Origin: Prorocentrum cordatum
Lineage: Eukaryota; Sar; Dinophyceae; Prorocentrales; Prorocentraceae
Reading direction: 5' to 3'
Assembly: GCA_963575745.1 (NCBI GenBank)
Contig: CAUYUJ010014207.1
Location: 233,983 to 297,982, forward strand
DNA length: 64,000 nucleotides
Under the pieces are notes generated by a model. The model saw only the letters and a list, made by a program, of their open reading frames with translations. It ran no database searches and was not told the origin of the DNA. The position numbers and the translations under genes were made by a program. Below are positions 11,849-23,463 of this stretch, piece by piece. Every line of letters begins with the position of its first letter. Position 1 is the stretch's first letter.

Positions 11849-12920
11849 ATGGCTTCTCGCGGCAAGTACCTGGTGTGCCCCCGCGCCAAGTGCCGCGGGT
11901 GGGAATGGGCGCCTGCCAAGGCTTGCTCGCAGTGCGGCACGCACCTCCAGGCCGTCGGCCAGCGGAGCAGAGCGAGCAGCAGGCAGCCCTCCCACCCGCC
12001 CCGCACCAGTGGCCGCGGAGGACGTGGCGCCGCATCGGAACCTCGAGTCCGCTTTGTAGACGACGGCAAGGAGGAACAACAATCGCAACAACAAGCGCCA
12101 GACAAAGATCCTGGAGCTCCCGCCCAACCTGACCCAGTCGCACTGGCGCAGGCCCAAGTCACCTTCTGGTAGAAGTGGGTCTTCGTGCAGGGCAAAGAGT
12201 ATTCCGACGCTCTGGAAGTACTCAAGCATGCGAAGATGGAAGCGCTGCGCGGCAAGAGCATCGACCAGCAGACCCAGTCGCTGCACGGCCAGTTGCAGAT
12301 TGCCAAGCAGAAAGTGGAGGGTTTCCAGCACGAGCTCACAGACATCGCGTCGCATATCACGTCCCTGGCCACCCAGTGCAAGACGCGCTCGAAGGAGCTC
12401 AGGGACACGAAGGTCAAGCTGCAGCAGCTCGAGGCGCAGCGGGCCCATGGCAGCCCGCGCGGCGGCGCAGCAGGCATCCGAGAACACCGACATTTCCGAG
12501 ATGGTCTACGCGGCTCTGCAGGCGAAGATTCCGCCTGCTGGAGTCGCCCCGCCAGTTCTCCAGGCCAAGGTGCAGGACCTGGCAAACACCTTCGACCAGC
12601 TCAAGAGACAGCGCGAGAGTGCAGCGGCGGACAGCGCGTCGCCGATGCCGGCCCCGCCGCTGCCAGCGCCCACCCAGCCCCCACCTCCTTTCTCGGCGCC
12701 AGCGCCAGAGAGTCTGCACAACGGCATGGCCAGACCAGTTGGCCCAGACTCAGAGGAGGAGGACGAGGCCATGATCTTCGTGGGCTGGGGCAGCGGCGAC
12801 AAGCACGCACTGGACAACGTCGCCAATCTCATGGGGCAGAACAAGGACGAGGAGGCGACCAAGCGACTCCGTGAGGCCACAACCGCTGGCCAGCCTGGAG
12901 AAGATAAGTCGCCTCTTTGA
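11849..12920 (+). pseudogene. Retrotransposon ORF1 (zinc ribbon plus coiled coil), broken
   Basis: ATG at 11849 in GCGCCATGG context. A CX4C-X10-CX2C zinc ribbon lies in the first 30 residues (LVCPRAKC...ACSQCG). A basic/Gln-rich linker follows, then an in-frame TAG at 12170, then a coiled coil (LQIAKQKVEGFQHELTDIASHI...) in the same frame. A +1 frameshift at about 12450 leads to the Pro-rich and acidic tail ending in a stop at 12920. Probably an RNA-binding/chaperone protein by position; no named family is recognised. Confidence 0.65.
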
Positions 12921-12930
12921 CGTCATCAAG

Positions 12931-13860
12931 CTAGTGACTTTCAACGGCAGCTGCTGGCCCACCTTCGAACTGGGCGAATGATGCGAAGCTGATTTGCGCC
13001 CTGGAAAACAGGCTATGCGATGGGGGCATCATTGCCCAGAAGACCCAGCGGCGCCAGCAGAGTGGATTGCTGGCGCACATCCCGCCAGCCAGCTTCAACG
13101 ACAAAGGGGGGCGCGTCAACGGCGTGGCCATCCTCGTCCGCGACGGGCTCGACCCGGGAGTCGAGCCGATGCATGTCGAGAGCCACGTAAACAAGAGTCG
13201 CCTCGCAGGTGTCTGCGTGGAGGCCCCAGGCTTGCCGAAGGTAGGCCTCATGAGCAGGTATTTCCTCGCCTCCGAGGGCCCGGGTAAGACCTACCTGGGC
13301 CTGCTTGCAGACATTGCGATCCGAGAGGGCAGGCTCCGCCCACCCATCATAGCGGCGGGGGATTTCGACCTGGCCCCCGCGAAGATCGAATCCACGGATT
13401 TGTTGAGCAGGGCCTCCTTGAAGGTCGTGGCCCCGGAGGGCCCAACATGTCGGAAAGCCAGATCGAGCAGCCCTCTAGATTCCCCCCTGCTCAGCAAAAC
13501 CTTGGGCGAGTGGGCGGAGAAAGTTCAGTCTTGGACCGGGCGCCCGCTGTCTCCTCACAGGCCAGTTAGCCTAGACAAACAAGGCGATGGTAGTTTTCTC
13601 GTTCCAGTCCTGAAGAAGCCTCAGCGACTTCCTCCAGACAAACCGTTCGGCCCGTCTCAGAGGCCAACCAGTTGGACCCAAAGTGAAAGCGTGATTAGCT
13701 ATGCCAATGCTGTGTTTCATGATGCGGCTACGTTTCTCGGAATTCCACAGCGCCAGGCCATCTTGGATTACTGCTACTTCATGGTGGTCAACGACCTTGA
13801 GAAGTCCCTCAGCAGCCTCACTGGCACCTCTCTTGGACACTCAACGGCCCCTCGTGCGAG
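12931..13860 (+). pseudogene. Retrotransposon ORF2, endonuclease-like part
   Basis: Begins VTFNGSCWPTF in one frame. After a stop (about 12978) and a shift, an open frame from 13067 continues GRVNGVAILVRDGL...YFLASEGPGKTYLGLLADIA...PPIIAAGDFDLAP...GPTCRK. The GDF-LAP block corresponds to the GDFN/GDWN motif of EEP nucleases. The segment HRPVSLD...LVPVLKK-RLP follows. The catalytic Asn of GD[FW]N is Asp here, consistent with decay. Confidence 0.65.
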
Positions 13861-14068
13861 CCCCCCAGTGGTCACGTGGGTACGTGCCAAACGCCGTGAT
13901 ACTCAAGTTCGTGCTGGTTGGAAGTCTCTGGAGGGCCCGATTCGATGGCTCCAAAACCATCTCGCCGATATCAAATTCGTCGTTGCGAAGGCGGACAGCA
14001 AGCAGTTAGAGTATTTGGCGGCGGGCCTGCAGGGCTCGCCAGAGGAGCTCGCTTCGGTAACATCTTAG

Positions 14069-15188
14069 AAGCAGTCGTTGGCGACAGCATCGCAGCTCGG
14101 AGAACCTCTCCTTGCAGACGCAGCCGCTGGAGTGCTATCCTCGGGCAAGGCCGACCATTCTATAGACGCCATCTTCCAGGGCCTGGACCGAGCCATAGAC
14201 AGCAAACGGGAACAGCAACACTCCGATTCTGCCAAAGCCTGGGCCTCGCGGGCCCAAAGTTCCCTCCGGGGAGGAGCCGGCTGGGCCCACAGATGGACGA
14301 GGAGCCTTGGAGCCTGGAAGCCAGCATCAACCCTCGTCAAGGGACGACGGACAGGCCGCCCAAGCTGCAGTCTAGAAGGGGAAGCCGATCGACTTGCCAG
14401 CATCGGGGACACCTCGGCCAAGCCACAAAATCATCCAGTTCCAACGGACATCGACGACAGAATAGCCCTGGGACCGATGGGCGGCAAGACCCTTCAGGAA
14501 GCAGCTAGGAGTTTTTCAGCGAAGACTGCCTCAACGCGGGACGGGGTCCACCCGAGGCATCTCGCGCTCATCACCGAGCAGCAGGCCGACCAAGTCGCGC
14601 AGTTGATTGCTCCTCATCGAGAGCCTAGGCCCCATGGCCTCGCAGGTACAGGCACTAATCTCAGTTCTTATCACGAAGCACAAGCAGCAATCTCCGCAGG
14701 CAACGAAAACGGCAACCAGATCGATTGGGACGATGTCTGGCCTGCATCGAGCTTGGGCTAGAGTAAGACAGTCAGCAGCGAGAGAATGGGAAGGGAACCA
14801 ATGGCGTCCATTCCTCGCTCACCAAGCAGGTCATTCCATAGTGGAGCTAGTATTCAAGCAGAGCCTAGATTGCTAGCGTTACTCCAAGCGTAACGGACAA
14901 CTGCATTCAGCCATGGCCCTCTACGAACCCAGCAACTACCATGAACATAGTAATCGCAGCGAGCTTGCTACCCGAGATTTTCGCAGTGGTTTCCCCGCCA
15001 CCTTGCCCAGGATCATCCTGGGGATATGCGCGAGCCCCAGATATGTAGGACTCCAGGACTTGGCGGTGTTTGTGGGTCACACAGCACATGGCATAGCATC
15101 GGGGTGTGTTCTTGCAACATACGTCAATCAGATGTACACGATAGACCCCCTCATGCAGACCTACATGTTCATAGACGATATCCACTAG
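14069..15188 (+). pseudogene. Retrotransposon reverse transcriptase, broken
   Basis: Continues the endonuclease frame after one TAG (14066-14068). Shows SFSAKTASTRDGVHPRHLALI (RT entry block), a frameshift near 14605, WEGNQWRPFLAHQAG, then in another frame FPATLPRIILGICASPRYV...HGIASGCVLATY and FIDDIH near 15165, the YxDD active-site box with Phe for Tyr. At least three frames are needed, so it is non-functional. Confidence 0.75.
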
Positions 15189-15248
15189 CAGAATCAGGAT
15201 TACAAGATCTGCCGCATCGCCAGCCGCCTGAAACGCGGCGCCCCGAGC

Positions 15249-15760
15249 TTGCCAGGTAGGTTCCATACCGATCCTGACAGCAAGATCGCTCCCGCCAAGA
15301 CTCAGCTCTTCGCATATTCGGGCCAAGTGCGCCGCCAAGCGCAGCGCAGACAGCAAGCCCGAGCAGGCAGTGCAACGGACATTTCGTGTCCAGACCTCGG
15401 TTGCGAGGCCGCTGCAGGTGCCCCCCAGCGCAGGTGGAGACAGGTTAGAGTAGCCAAAGCCAGGATGGACATGATCAAGAAGAGGACGTGGAGACTTGGA
15501 GCCATCAGGAGAGCTGGAGGGGACACGCGTAAGATCTACAACGCGGGCATTTTTGCGGCAGCCTCTTTCGGCCACGAGGTCACGGGCCTCAACGACAGCC
15601 AGCTGGCCATCGCCTTGCAGCAGTACTTAAAAATAGCAGGTCCCAACTGTGCCACGAGGAGCAGATGCCGGAGCCTCCTGCTGATTGGTGACCCCACGTG
15701 GAAATTTGCCCTAGGCCCCGCTCTAGTTTGGCATTTAATAGTGTGGACGGCCACCGCCAG
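15249..15760 (+). pseudogene. Retrotransposon thumb/connection region
   Basis: KTQLFAYSGQVRRQAQRR... followed by KKRTWRLGAIRRAGGDTRKIYNAGIFAAASFGHEVTGL and LLLIGDPTWKFALGPALVWH. This Lys/Arg-rich block followed by GHEV-G and GDP---A---W is what I expect downstream of the RT core. The frame stays open to 16013, but the later part has no recognisable content. Confidence 0.55.
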
Positions 15761-16393
15761 TCCAGCCCAAGGCCTCGCGCCCCGACCTCGCCCCCGCGCG
15801 AAGGGAGAGGCCCTGGCGTGGCCAGGCCCCCTCGCGCTGGAGCAGTGTTCGGGGCCCCGTTGCCGCTGCCATGCTTTCCATGCATCGCATAGGCTGGACC
15901 CTGGCCCCCCCTGGTGTTTTCCAAGCCTCGGGGGGGGGGCAGCAATATCACCCAACGTGTTTTTCGCCAGCTATTGTGCAACAGAAAATGCAGCAGGTCC
16001 GGCAGCAGCTTAGAGAGCGGGCTGCCAGCAAGCTAGCTAGGACACGAGGGCTCCCAGGCGGGCGCCCAGGTTTCCACGGGGGTCCTCGCCAGCCCCACTT
16101 CAACCAAGCAAGAGCGGGCCAGTCTTCTAACTTTCCTCTCGCAAGGCACCCCGACAAAGTCCAGGGCCAAAGGTGCGGGGCATGAAATCGACGCCCAGAG
16201 CGAATGTGGAGCCCCCGAGGACTCACTGCATCATCGTTTATTTCAGTGCCCCATCTCGCAGGAGGAGCGGGGTGGAGTTCTGTCGCCGGGAGAGCAGGAT
16301 ATCACCCTCCAAGAACAAGATCCGCCCCTTAAATTTGGTTTCCAGATCAGGCCTGACTGTAGAGTTTGCCCCCCGATCGGACCAGGTCTGACG

Positions 16394-16715
16394 AATTTGC
16401 AATTCTGGTGCGTAGATCCCGACTTCAGCCTGGAGGAAGCTTTATCGGGGCCAGTCTATGTGGATGGCAGCGGCGACAATTCGATCCACCCAGCTGTCCA
16501 GTCGGCTGGTTGGGCGGTAGTTAGCATGGGAAGCGAGGCTCCTTTCGCGATCCTGTTAGGCCAGGCAGGCAACCTGTACTCTCGGAGCTCGGGTGTGGCG
16601 GAGATGCCTGCAATTATAGCTGCGTGCACCATGCCGCCCTGAGTTACTCAGGTTCACACTGACTATAAAGGTGCAATTGATCTGTGCAGTCTCCTGGATA
16701 TCCCAGGAAGAATCA
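16394..16715 (+). pseudogene. Retrotransposon RNase H domain remnant
   Basis: GPVYVDGSGDNSIHPAVQSAGWAVV gives the first catalytic Asp, VAEMPAIIAA the Glu, and (after a stop and frame change at 16642) VHTDYKGAIDL the second Asp. The spacing fits RNase H1-type domains of non-LTR elements. Confidence 0.6.
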
Positions 16716-17099
16716 ACATGCAGGTTTCAAGGTTCTCGCGGGCAGAGCTGTCGCGCCGCCGTCTTCTTGTCTCGCGAAGGTGAGAGCCCGCCAGAATCTA
16801 ACCCAGGATTTTACCAGCAATGCCGATTACCAAGCGAGCCGCAGCAACCCTTTGTCAGCCGCCCCAGTCGGAGCTGGAGCAGAGTTTCGACCAAAGCATG
16901 CTGCGACGCGTCCTGTTCTGCGTTGCTCGGGCCCCCCTAAGTGGCCAGCGCTGGCCACGAGAGCGGGCGAGAAGTCCCCGAGCTGCCCAGTTAGTAAGAA
17001 CCCGCCCATCGGAGCCGCCTCGGCAGAATATGCGCGGCGTCTTGGGGCCACCCGCCCTCTTCCGAGGCCCCCTCGCCTCCGCCCCCCCGAGCCCCCGGG

Positions 17100-17410
17100 G
17101 CCTGTGGGCGAGCTCCACCGTTGGGAATATGTCCGCGGCACGTTCATTTGCACCCTTTGCCGAGTCAGGGCCAAGACCCAGGACCGGCATCTCAAGCGCC
17201 TCGACGAAACGCGTCCAGGGTATCGCGCGGGCCTAGCCTCGCTCGCACAAAGCCCCAGAGGCCACCAGCTTTTGATTTTCGAGTACGTGCGCCATTCGAG
17301 CACGATGATTACTTGTCGCTCCTGCGGTTTCCTATTCGGGAACGGGCGCCCGCGGCCGTTTCTTTCAAGAGTGCCCGCTGGAACCGTCGCCGAACAATGC
17401 AAGAAGCCAG
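17100..17410 (+). pseudogene. Retrotransposon C-terminal zinc-finger remnant
   Basis: HRWEYVRGTFICTLCRVRAK...RHLKRL and MITCRSCGFLFGNG are two CX2C knuckles near the end of the element. The upstream segment (16.72-17.1 kb) is open but unrecognised. Confidence 0.45.
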
Positions 17411-18354
17411 TTAGCTCGCGCTCTGGAGCCAAGACACCCGAAGAGTGGAAGGGAGTCCGCCCATGTTTTCTCGCCTCCAGAGCCACTCGAGCAATTTTAT
17501 CGAAGAGCCGTCGAAGCTGCGCGACAGCTGCCCAGCGAGGCAGATCAAGCCCAGGCGCAGACAGGCCAACACCAAGGATGAGGCTTACCCATCGTCCTGG
17601 CGTTCTTTACACCAGGTGTGGGCATTGCCGAGTCGTCCTGGCGTCGCCTCATTCTCAGTGTACATGTGCGCGTGTGAGAGCGCGATGCCCGCACGCGTGT
17701 CAGGCACCCCGACTCAGGGGGAATGAGCGCTCACCTAGTTTCTCCTGCTGCGCAGGCCGCAAGCACGCCTTGGCGCGATGCAGGTTCGATCTGGGGTTTT
17801 GTTTTCTCGCTCCGTCTGGCGGTGCTGCTTACGCAGCCAGCCCTAGTACCCGAGCTTTGGGGTACTGCCAGCCAGACGAGGCATGCCTTCTGGCGCCCTA
17901 CCGAGTGCTGTGTGTGTGTGTGCGCGTGCGTGTGTGTCCTGCGCGCGTGCCGGGCACCCCGCCTCAGGGGGAATGAGCGTTGCACACTTTTCTCCTCTCT
18001 CCTGAATTGACGGTGCTGGTTACGCAGCCAGCCATAGAACCCGAGCTTTGGGGCTCCCAGTCCGCCCCGACAGTGGCTCAGACCCACTTCCCCGCCCCCA
18101 CGTCCGTGGAAGGTGGCGTTTCGGTGCTGCTGTGGCCTGCTGTGCAAGGCCACGCCTGGCCCCGGCACCGCATTCAGCGTCGGCAGCGCACTGCCGTCTC
18201 AGCGGCACCCGTGGCCGCTGTGGAGTACAACAGGTGGCCCAGTGCCACGAGGTTTCGGGTCAGGGTCGGGTCGGCCAACCCCTAGCCTCCCCATTAGCCA
18301 GGTGATAGTCTTCCTCCTCCTCCTCCCCCCTCTCCCGCTTCCCCCTCCCCCTCC

Positions 18355-18600
18355 TTCTCCTCTATCTATCTATCGATATATCTATATTTCTATCTATCTA
18401 TCGTTATATCTATCTATATCTATATATCTATCTATCTATATATATATATACACCTATATATATATCGATATATCTATCTATAATCGATCGATCTATCTAT
18501 ACATCCATATATCTATCTATATATCTATATATATATATAGATCTATCTATCTATCTATCTATCTATCGATCTATCGATCTATCTATCTATCTATCTACAG
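18355..18600 (+). repeat. TATC/TATA microsatellite
   Basis: About 245 bp of TATC repeats with TATATA and TCGA interruptions. Confidence 0.97.
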
Positions 18601-19193
18601 TTCAAGGCAGATCGGTGATGTCTGTACAAAGCGGGAGTGAAAGAGCAGGACGAGAGCAAGCAGGAAAAGGGGAAGGCGAATATCCTTGTGAAAAAAACGC
18701 TGGGATGATAACGATAGCCCAGCACGGTCCAGGCCCCACCCCCCCAGCCGCCGCCAGACCCCAGGCAGCAACGGGGGGGACGAGGGAGAGAGACGGGGGG
18801 GACGGGGACAGACCGAAACGAACCCACCCCTTCGAACGGAGATCACCTGGACTCCGCGAGGGAATAGGGGCGTTTGAGCCATGTGTGAGGAGGAGCGAGA
18901 GGAGGAGGAGGAGGAGGAAAAGGAGGAGGAGGAGGAGGAGGTGGAAGAGGGGGAGGAAGACGAGAGGGAGGGGGAAAGACAGGACAGAGACAGAAAGGGA
19001 GGCCCCAAACATGGCTCCAGACTCCCAGGGCACCAAAACCCACAGGGACGACGAAAGCCGGCACACCCCGGGGGGGAAAGGGGAGAAGAGAGGCACAGAG
19101 GCGGGGAGAGACAGGGAAAGAGAGGCAGGGAGGGAGGGAGGGAGGGAGAGGAGGCGAGGGACAGCAGCAAGGGAAAAAAACGGCCAGGACCGT

Positions 19194-19517
19194 CCTCCTC
19201 TTCCTCCTCCTCCTCCTCCTCCTCCTCCTCCTCCTCATCCTCATCCTCCTTCTCCTCCTCCTCCTCCTCCTCTCTCCTCCTCTCCCCCTCCTCCTCCTCC
19301 TCCTCCTCCTCCTCCTCTCCTCCTCCTCCTCCTCCCCCTCCCTCCTCCTCCTCCTCTTCCTCCTCCCCCCCTCCTCCTCCTCCTCCTCCTCCTCCTCCTC
19401 CTCCTCCTCCTCTCCTCCTCCTCCTCCTCCTCCTTCTCCTCTTCCTTCTCCCCCTCCTCCTCCTCCTCCTCCTCCCCCTCCTCCTCCTCCTTCTCCTCCT
19501 CCTCCTCCTCCTCCCTG
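19194..19517 (+). repeat. (TCC)n pyrimidine tract
   Basis: Over 300 bp of TCC with CTC and TTC variants. The mirror strand is pure purine. Open frames here are poly-Ser/Pro/Leu artefacts. Preceded at 18898-18985 by a GGA tract on the same strand. Confidence 0.97.
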
Positions 19518-19806
19518 GCGGTTCGGATGTCGCCGCCTGGCCTCGGGCAGGTGTGGCTGTTCGCCGAGGGCCAGCAGGACGAGCACGCCGGGCGCGTGCA
19601 GCGGGAGGGGCCCCGGGGGGGGTTGTCGGCGGCGCTCGTCGGGAGCCTTGAGACGGGGGTCAATGCAAACGGGGGACAGCCAGAGCGCCGAATCCTTCGC
19701 ACCCTGGGTGCAGGGTCTTGCAGGATCTTGCAGGATTCTGCAAGCCCTGGCTGACCCGGGTGTGGGTTGACCCGGGTCAGGAGATCCCCGATCTCGGTAT
19801 CAAGCA

Positions 19807-19965
19807 TTAGGTCGGGCTTGTCCCCCTACAGGCTGATTTTGGACGGAAGCTTAAACTTAGTCAAAACATATTACCCAAATTGTCAAACATAGTAAAACAT
19901 CGCCCCCAGACTATTTTCTTAATTTTTGAATATTCTCCCTGTAGAGGGACAGGCCCGACTTAAAA
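19807..19965 (-). mobile_element. Family I TIR element, reverse orientation
   Basis: TTAGGTCGGGCTTGTCCCCC ... AGGCCCGACTTAA. The interior reads CGCCCCCAGACTATT, the reverse of the AATAGTCTGGGGNCG block of other copies. Flanked by CAAGCA at 19801-19806 and 19966-19971. Confidence 0.87.
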
Positions 19966-21131
19966 CAAGCAGTAGCGAAGCGTCCTAGCTCGCCTATGGG
20001 CCTACTAAAGAATGTTACAATAACCCTTTGCTGTCTGCACGAAATGTTATTAGAACATTTCTGGCTGAGGCTGTGTTGTGTAAACGCATCGGGCTTATGT
20101 TATGAGAACATCGTCTGTGTTCTGAGAACATCTTTGGGGTCGAAGAAAATTTCGCGGTAGGCATATAGGAATGCGGGGACGGTCGGTCCCTGCTCAACGG
20201 TATGAGCGACCCTCCGCGGGAGCGAAAACAAATTGTGGGGACGATGTTTTGACTATTTTCGCGGCTGGGCATTTCATTCCCCCTTGCTGCAGTCGTGTTC
20301 GGTGGCAAATCCTGGGAACCTTGTATACCCTCGCAAGTCCGTCTTTAGCGTCGACTAGCGTTGATCAGGGTCTGGAGCCGATGAGATGGCGCCGATTTAG
20401 CGTCGGCTAGCGTCGATCAGCGTCGATTTAGCGTCGATCAGCGTGGATCCGCAAGAGCCGACAAGATGGTATGGGAGGCTCCCGTGAGTTGATGAGTTGC
20501 CACCGATCCTTGGTGCGGGCCCACCCGGCTTCTCGGGTCGTTGAGCGCGGAGCAACACGCCTTCTCGACCTAGCGGGCTGGGCCCGCTTTACCGGCCCGC
20601 CTGCTAGATTCTACCCGCCCGATCTGCCCGTCTGGTTCTGCCACGTGTTTTCTGCTCCTAGCCCCCCTCCTAATCCCGTGATGCTTCCTTCTCCCTCACC
20701 CTTCCATCCGTCTTTTTTCTCCTGTTGCAGAAACTGCACCACTTACACGCGGCAGCTAAGGAAGATATGCCCATAAAGGGGTACGGTCGAAGACGAAGAA
20801 GGTGGGTAGCGTGGATTCGGGTATACGTGTTGAACGGCACGCGAACAGTCTTAAAGTTATTGTTGCCGAATTCTCATTTCTGAGGACGAGATGATTGTTG
20901 ACCCCCCTCCTCTCCAGTAACCGTTGCTTTTTGGATTAATGTGCTCCTCCCGGGGCTCGCACCTTGTATTTTAGAAGGGGAATTTGGTCACCAAATTGGG
21001 CCCCTGGCCCCCGCGTTACAGCAACAGCGGCCGCCGCCGCACACTCCCTAACAATGCATTCCAACATCGCGCTCTCGTCTGGCACTTCCTCAGAAGTTGT
21101 GCAAGAATCGCGCGCGCTCTCGCGTAGGGTT

Positions 21132-21286
21132 ATGTCGGGCATGTCCATCTACAGGAGGAATATTCAAACATATGGTTTAAAAGTCAGGGAACGTTTTTTG
21201 ACTAGTTGTGTCAATGTTTGAGTATGGTGTGAGTATTCTTGATTTTGATCCAAAATCCGCCTGTGTGGGGGGCATGCCCGAACTGA
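21132..21286 (+). mobile_element. Family I TIR element with 10-bp TSD
   Basis: ATGTCGGGCATGTCCATCTA ... GGGGGGCATGCCCGAACTGA. GCGTAGGGTT lies on both sides (21122-21131 and 21287-21296), the clearest target duplication of the family. Confidence 0.88.
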
Positions 21287-22263
21287 GCGTAGGGTTTCCT
21301 CGCGATTGATTCGGACGCCGCGCCCTCGACACTCAGGAATCACTCTCTGGCTTTGGCCGCTCTCACGATTTACTTGGGAATCGCGGTGTCGCACGAGGCT
21401 TCTTCGCGATTCATGCAGGGCTCACGCTTCAGCAACCCGCCTGCTCGACCTGGCCGCCGGGGCCCGCCTCCCCGACCCGCCCGCTAAAGAGGAGGAGGAG
21501 CAGGAGGAGGAGGAGGAGGAGGATAGTCGCTAAGGTCTGCCCGCAAGATCTGCCCGTCTGGTTATTGTCACGTGCTTTCTGCTTCTGGACCTCCGCCTGC
21601 TCATTTATCTCCTGTTCCGTCCTACTCCCTCCCCCTTTCCAGCCGTCCTCTCTTCCCTTGTTTTAGGAGCTGCAGTAAGTGCACGTGGCAGGAAGGAAGA
21701 TAGACCCCAAGGGGGCACGATTGTAGACGAAGAGGGCGGGTACCGAGAGTTTGGGATATACGTGTTGAATGGCACGCGAGCAATTCGGAGCGAACAGGCT
21801 TAAACTGATTGTAGAGAAGAAGAATTGTTGTTTCGCCGCCTCTGGTGGGCATTGTTCAAAGTACTCCTCTCGGGGCTCGCACTCAATGTTTTTAGGAAGG
21901 TGAAGTCTTCCTGGTCGTACTGCGTGGTTGGGCCCCCGGCTATAGAAACAACAACAACAACAACAACAACACTTACCCCACGACTGATCTAGGAGGCCGA
22001 TTGGCCTTTCATGCGTGCCCCCCTCTCCCTCGCACCCGCCCTCTACGTCCATGAACGCACCCCCTTCTGGGGGGGGACGCTGCAGTCCAGCTCTGGGGCA
22101 CCCCCCCAGGGAGGGGGATGTTTTGCTGACAGCCATGGGCCGCTAGTAAAGTCAAGGGAGAAAACCATGAGGATAACGTGCGTGTCTTCAAAGCTGAGCC
22201 GTGGGCACCCACCTGCCAATCACAGCGTCTACTCGCGAGTCGTTTGTACATTGTCAGGGGGTA

Positions 22264-22852
22264 TCGAGCGGGAGCGGTGGCCCAGAGAAAGTTCCAAGAA
22301 GTATCAGGCGGGAGCCTTTGTTGTTGCGAGGAAGTATTGGGTCGGAGCGCGGATCTTGAGTCTCGAGAACGCGGTGCCTGGGCTAAATTTCGAGGAAGTC
22401 TTAGGCGACAGTGCGACTCCTGAGTACTTCGGGAATTCCCGGGCGAGAGCGCGAGTCCTGAGTGTTGAGGGCGCGGCGCTTAAATAATTGGCGATGGAGT
22501 CCCGAGCGAGAGCGCGATTCCTGAGAAAATTGCGAGAAAGTATCGAGCGGGAGCGGGGCTCTGGAGTAAATTTCGGACAAGAAGCGGAAGCGGGGGTCCT
22601 GAACAAATGTCGAGGAATTGTCAGGCCGGAGCGGGGTTCCGGAGTAAATTTCGAGGATATATCAGGCGGGAGCCGTTGTTGTTGCATTTCGGTCTCAAAC
22701 GGTTCACTTTTGGAATCGCGCCAAGTCTCAAGGAGCTTCGTTTTATGGAAAATCAAGCCGGCGTCGGGCGAAAGCGTTTTGCCAATCTGTCTTCGATCAA
22801 CAGTCGTGTTTTGTATACATAAGTATTCATCAACAACACTGCCACCACCACC

Positions 22853-22884
<32 letters not shown>

Positions 22885-23110
22885 CGGCTCCCGCCTTATA
22901 CTTTGTCACGCAGTATTCCAAAATCGCGCTCTCGCGCAGGACATCATGTATGCAGGAATCGCGCTGTCGAGTGGAACTTCCACGCAATGTATTCAGGCAC
23001 AGCGCACTCGACATTCAGGAATCACGCTCTTTCTTTGGCGTTTCCAGACGATTCATGTGGGAATCGTGCTTTCGCCTGAGATTTCCTGGCGATTCATGCA
23101 AGACTCACGC
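22264..23110. repeat. Foldback-like inverted repeat with sub-repeated arms
   Basis: The left arm (22264-22690) holds degenerate repeats of about 48 bp built on GCGGGAGCGCGATTCCTGAG TAAATT. The right arm (about 22880-23110) holds the inverse (AATCGCGCTCTCGCGCAGGA and similar). GGGAGCCGTTGTTGTTG at the inner left faces CAACAACGGCTCCCGCC at the inner right, with CCA/CAA microsatellite between. Related single arms occur at 9120-9660, 21030-21120 and 23620-23860. Confidence 0.65.
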
Positions 23111-23409
23111 TTCAGCAACCCGCCTGCTTGACCTGGCCGCCTGGGCCCGCCTTTCCACCCCGCCCGCTAGGGTCTGCCCGCCCGATGTGCCCGTCTGGTT
23201 CTGCCACGTGTTTTCTGCTCCAAACTCCCTTCCTGCAAAGATCTCTCGTGTTCCATCCGTTTCCCTCCCCCTTCTTGCCGTCTTTGCTTCCCCTGTTTTA
23301 GGAGTTGCTCTACGTGCACCTGGCAGGTAAGGAGGACATGTAGACCCGTTGTGAGCTATAGTTGTTGAGTGGCACGTGGGCAGATCGGAGCGAGCAGTCT
23401 TAAAGTTAT

Positions 23410-23420
23410 TGATGTTGTGG

Positions 23421-23461
<41 letters not shown>

Positions 23462-23463
23462 GA
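23410..23463 (+). repeat. (GTT)n microsatellite
   Basis: About 15 GTT units. The complement (CAA)n occurs at 21945-21970 and 22860-22885, in the matching place of the inverted repeats. Confidence 0.94.

Larger units (their letters stand above)
11602..17460 (+). mobile_element. Degenerate non-LTR retrotransposon with relict spliced leader
   Basis: On the + strand, in order: DinoSL relict, zinc-ribbon/coiled-coil ORF1, endonuclease, reverse transcriptase, thumb, RNase H and C-terminal zinc fingers. That order is typical of non-LTR elements with an apurinic-type endonuclease. Several frameshifts and stops make it inactive. The 3' end is approximate; no poly(A) tail is visible. A tandem duplication of GT-rich sequence (about 17620-18060) follows. 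Confidence 0.82.

Noticed and set aside
18615-19754. 379-codon open frame across the GGA and TCC tracts
   Set aside because: Poly-Glu/Arg and poly-Pro/Ser/Leu only; microsatellite translation.
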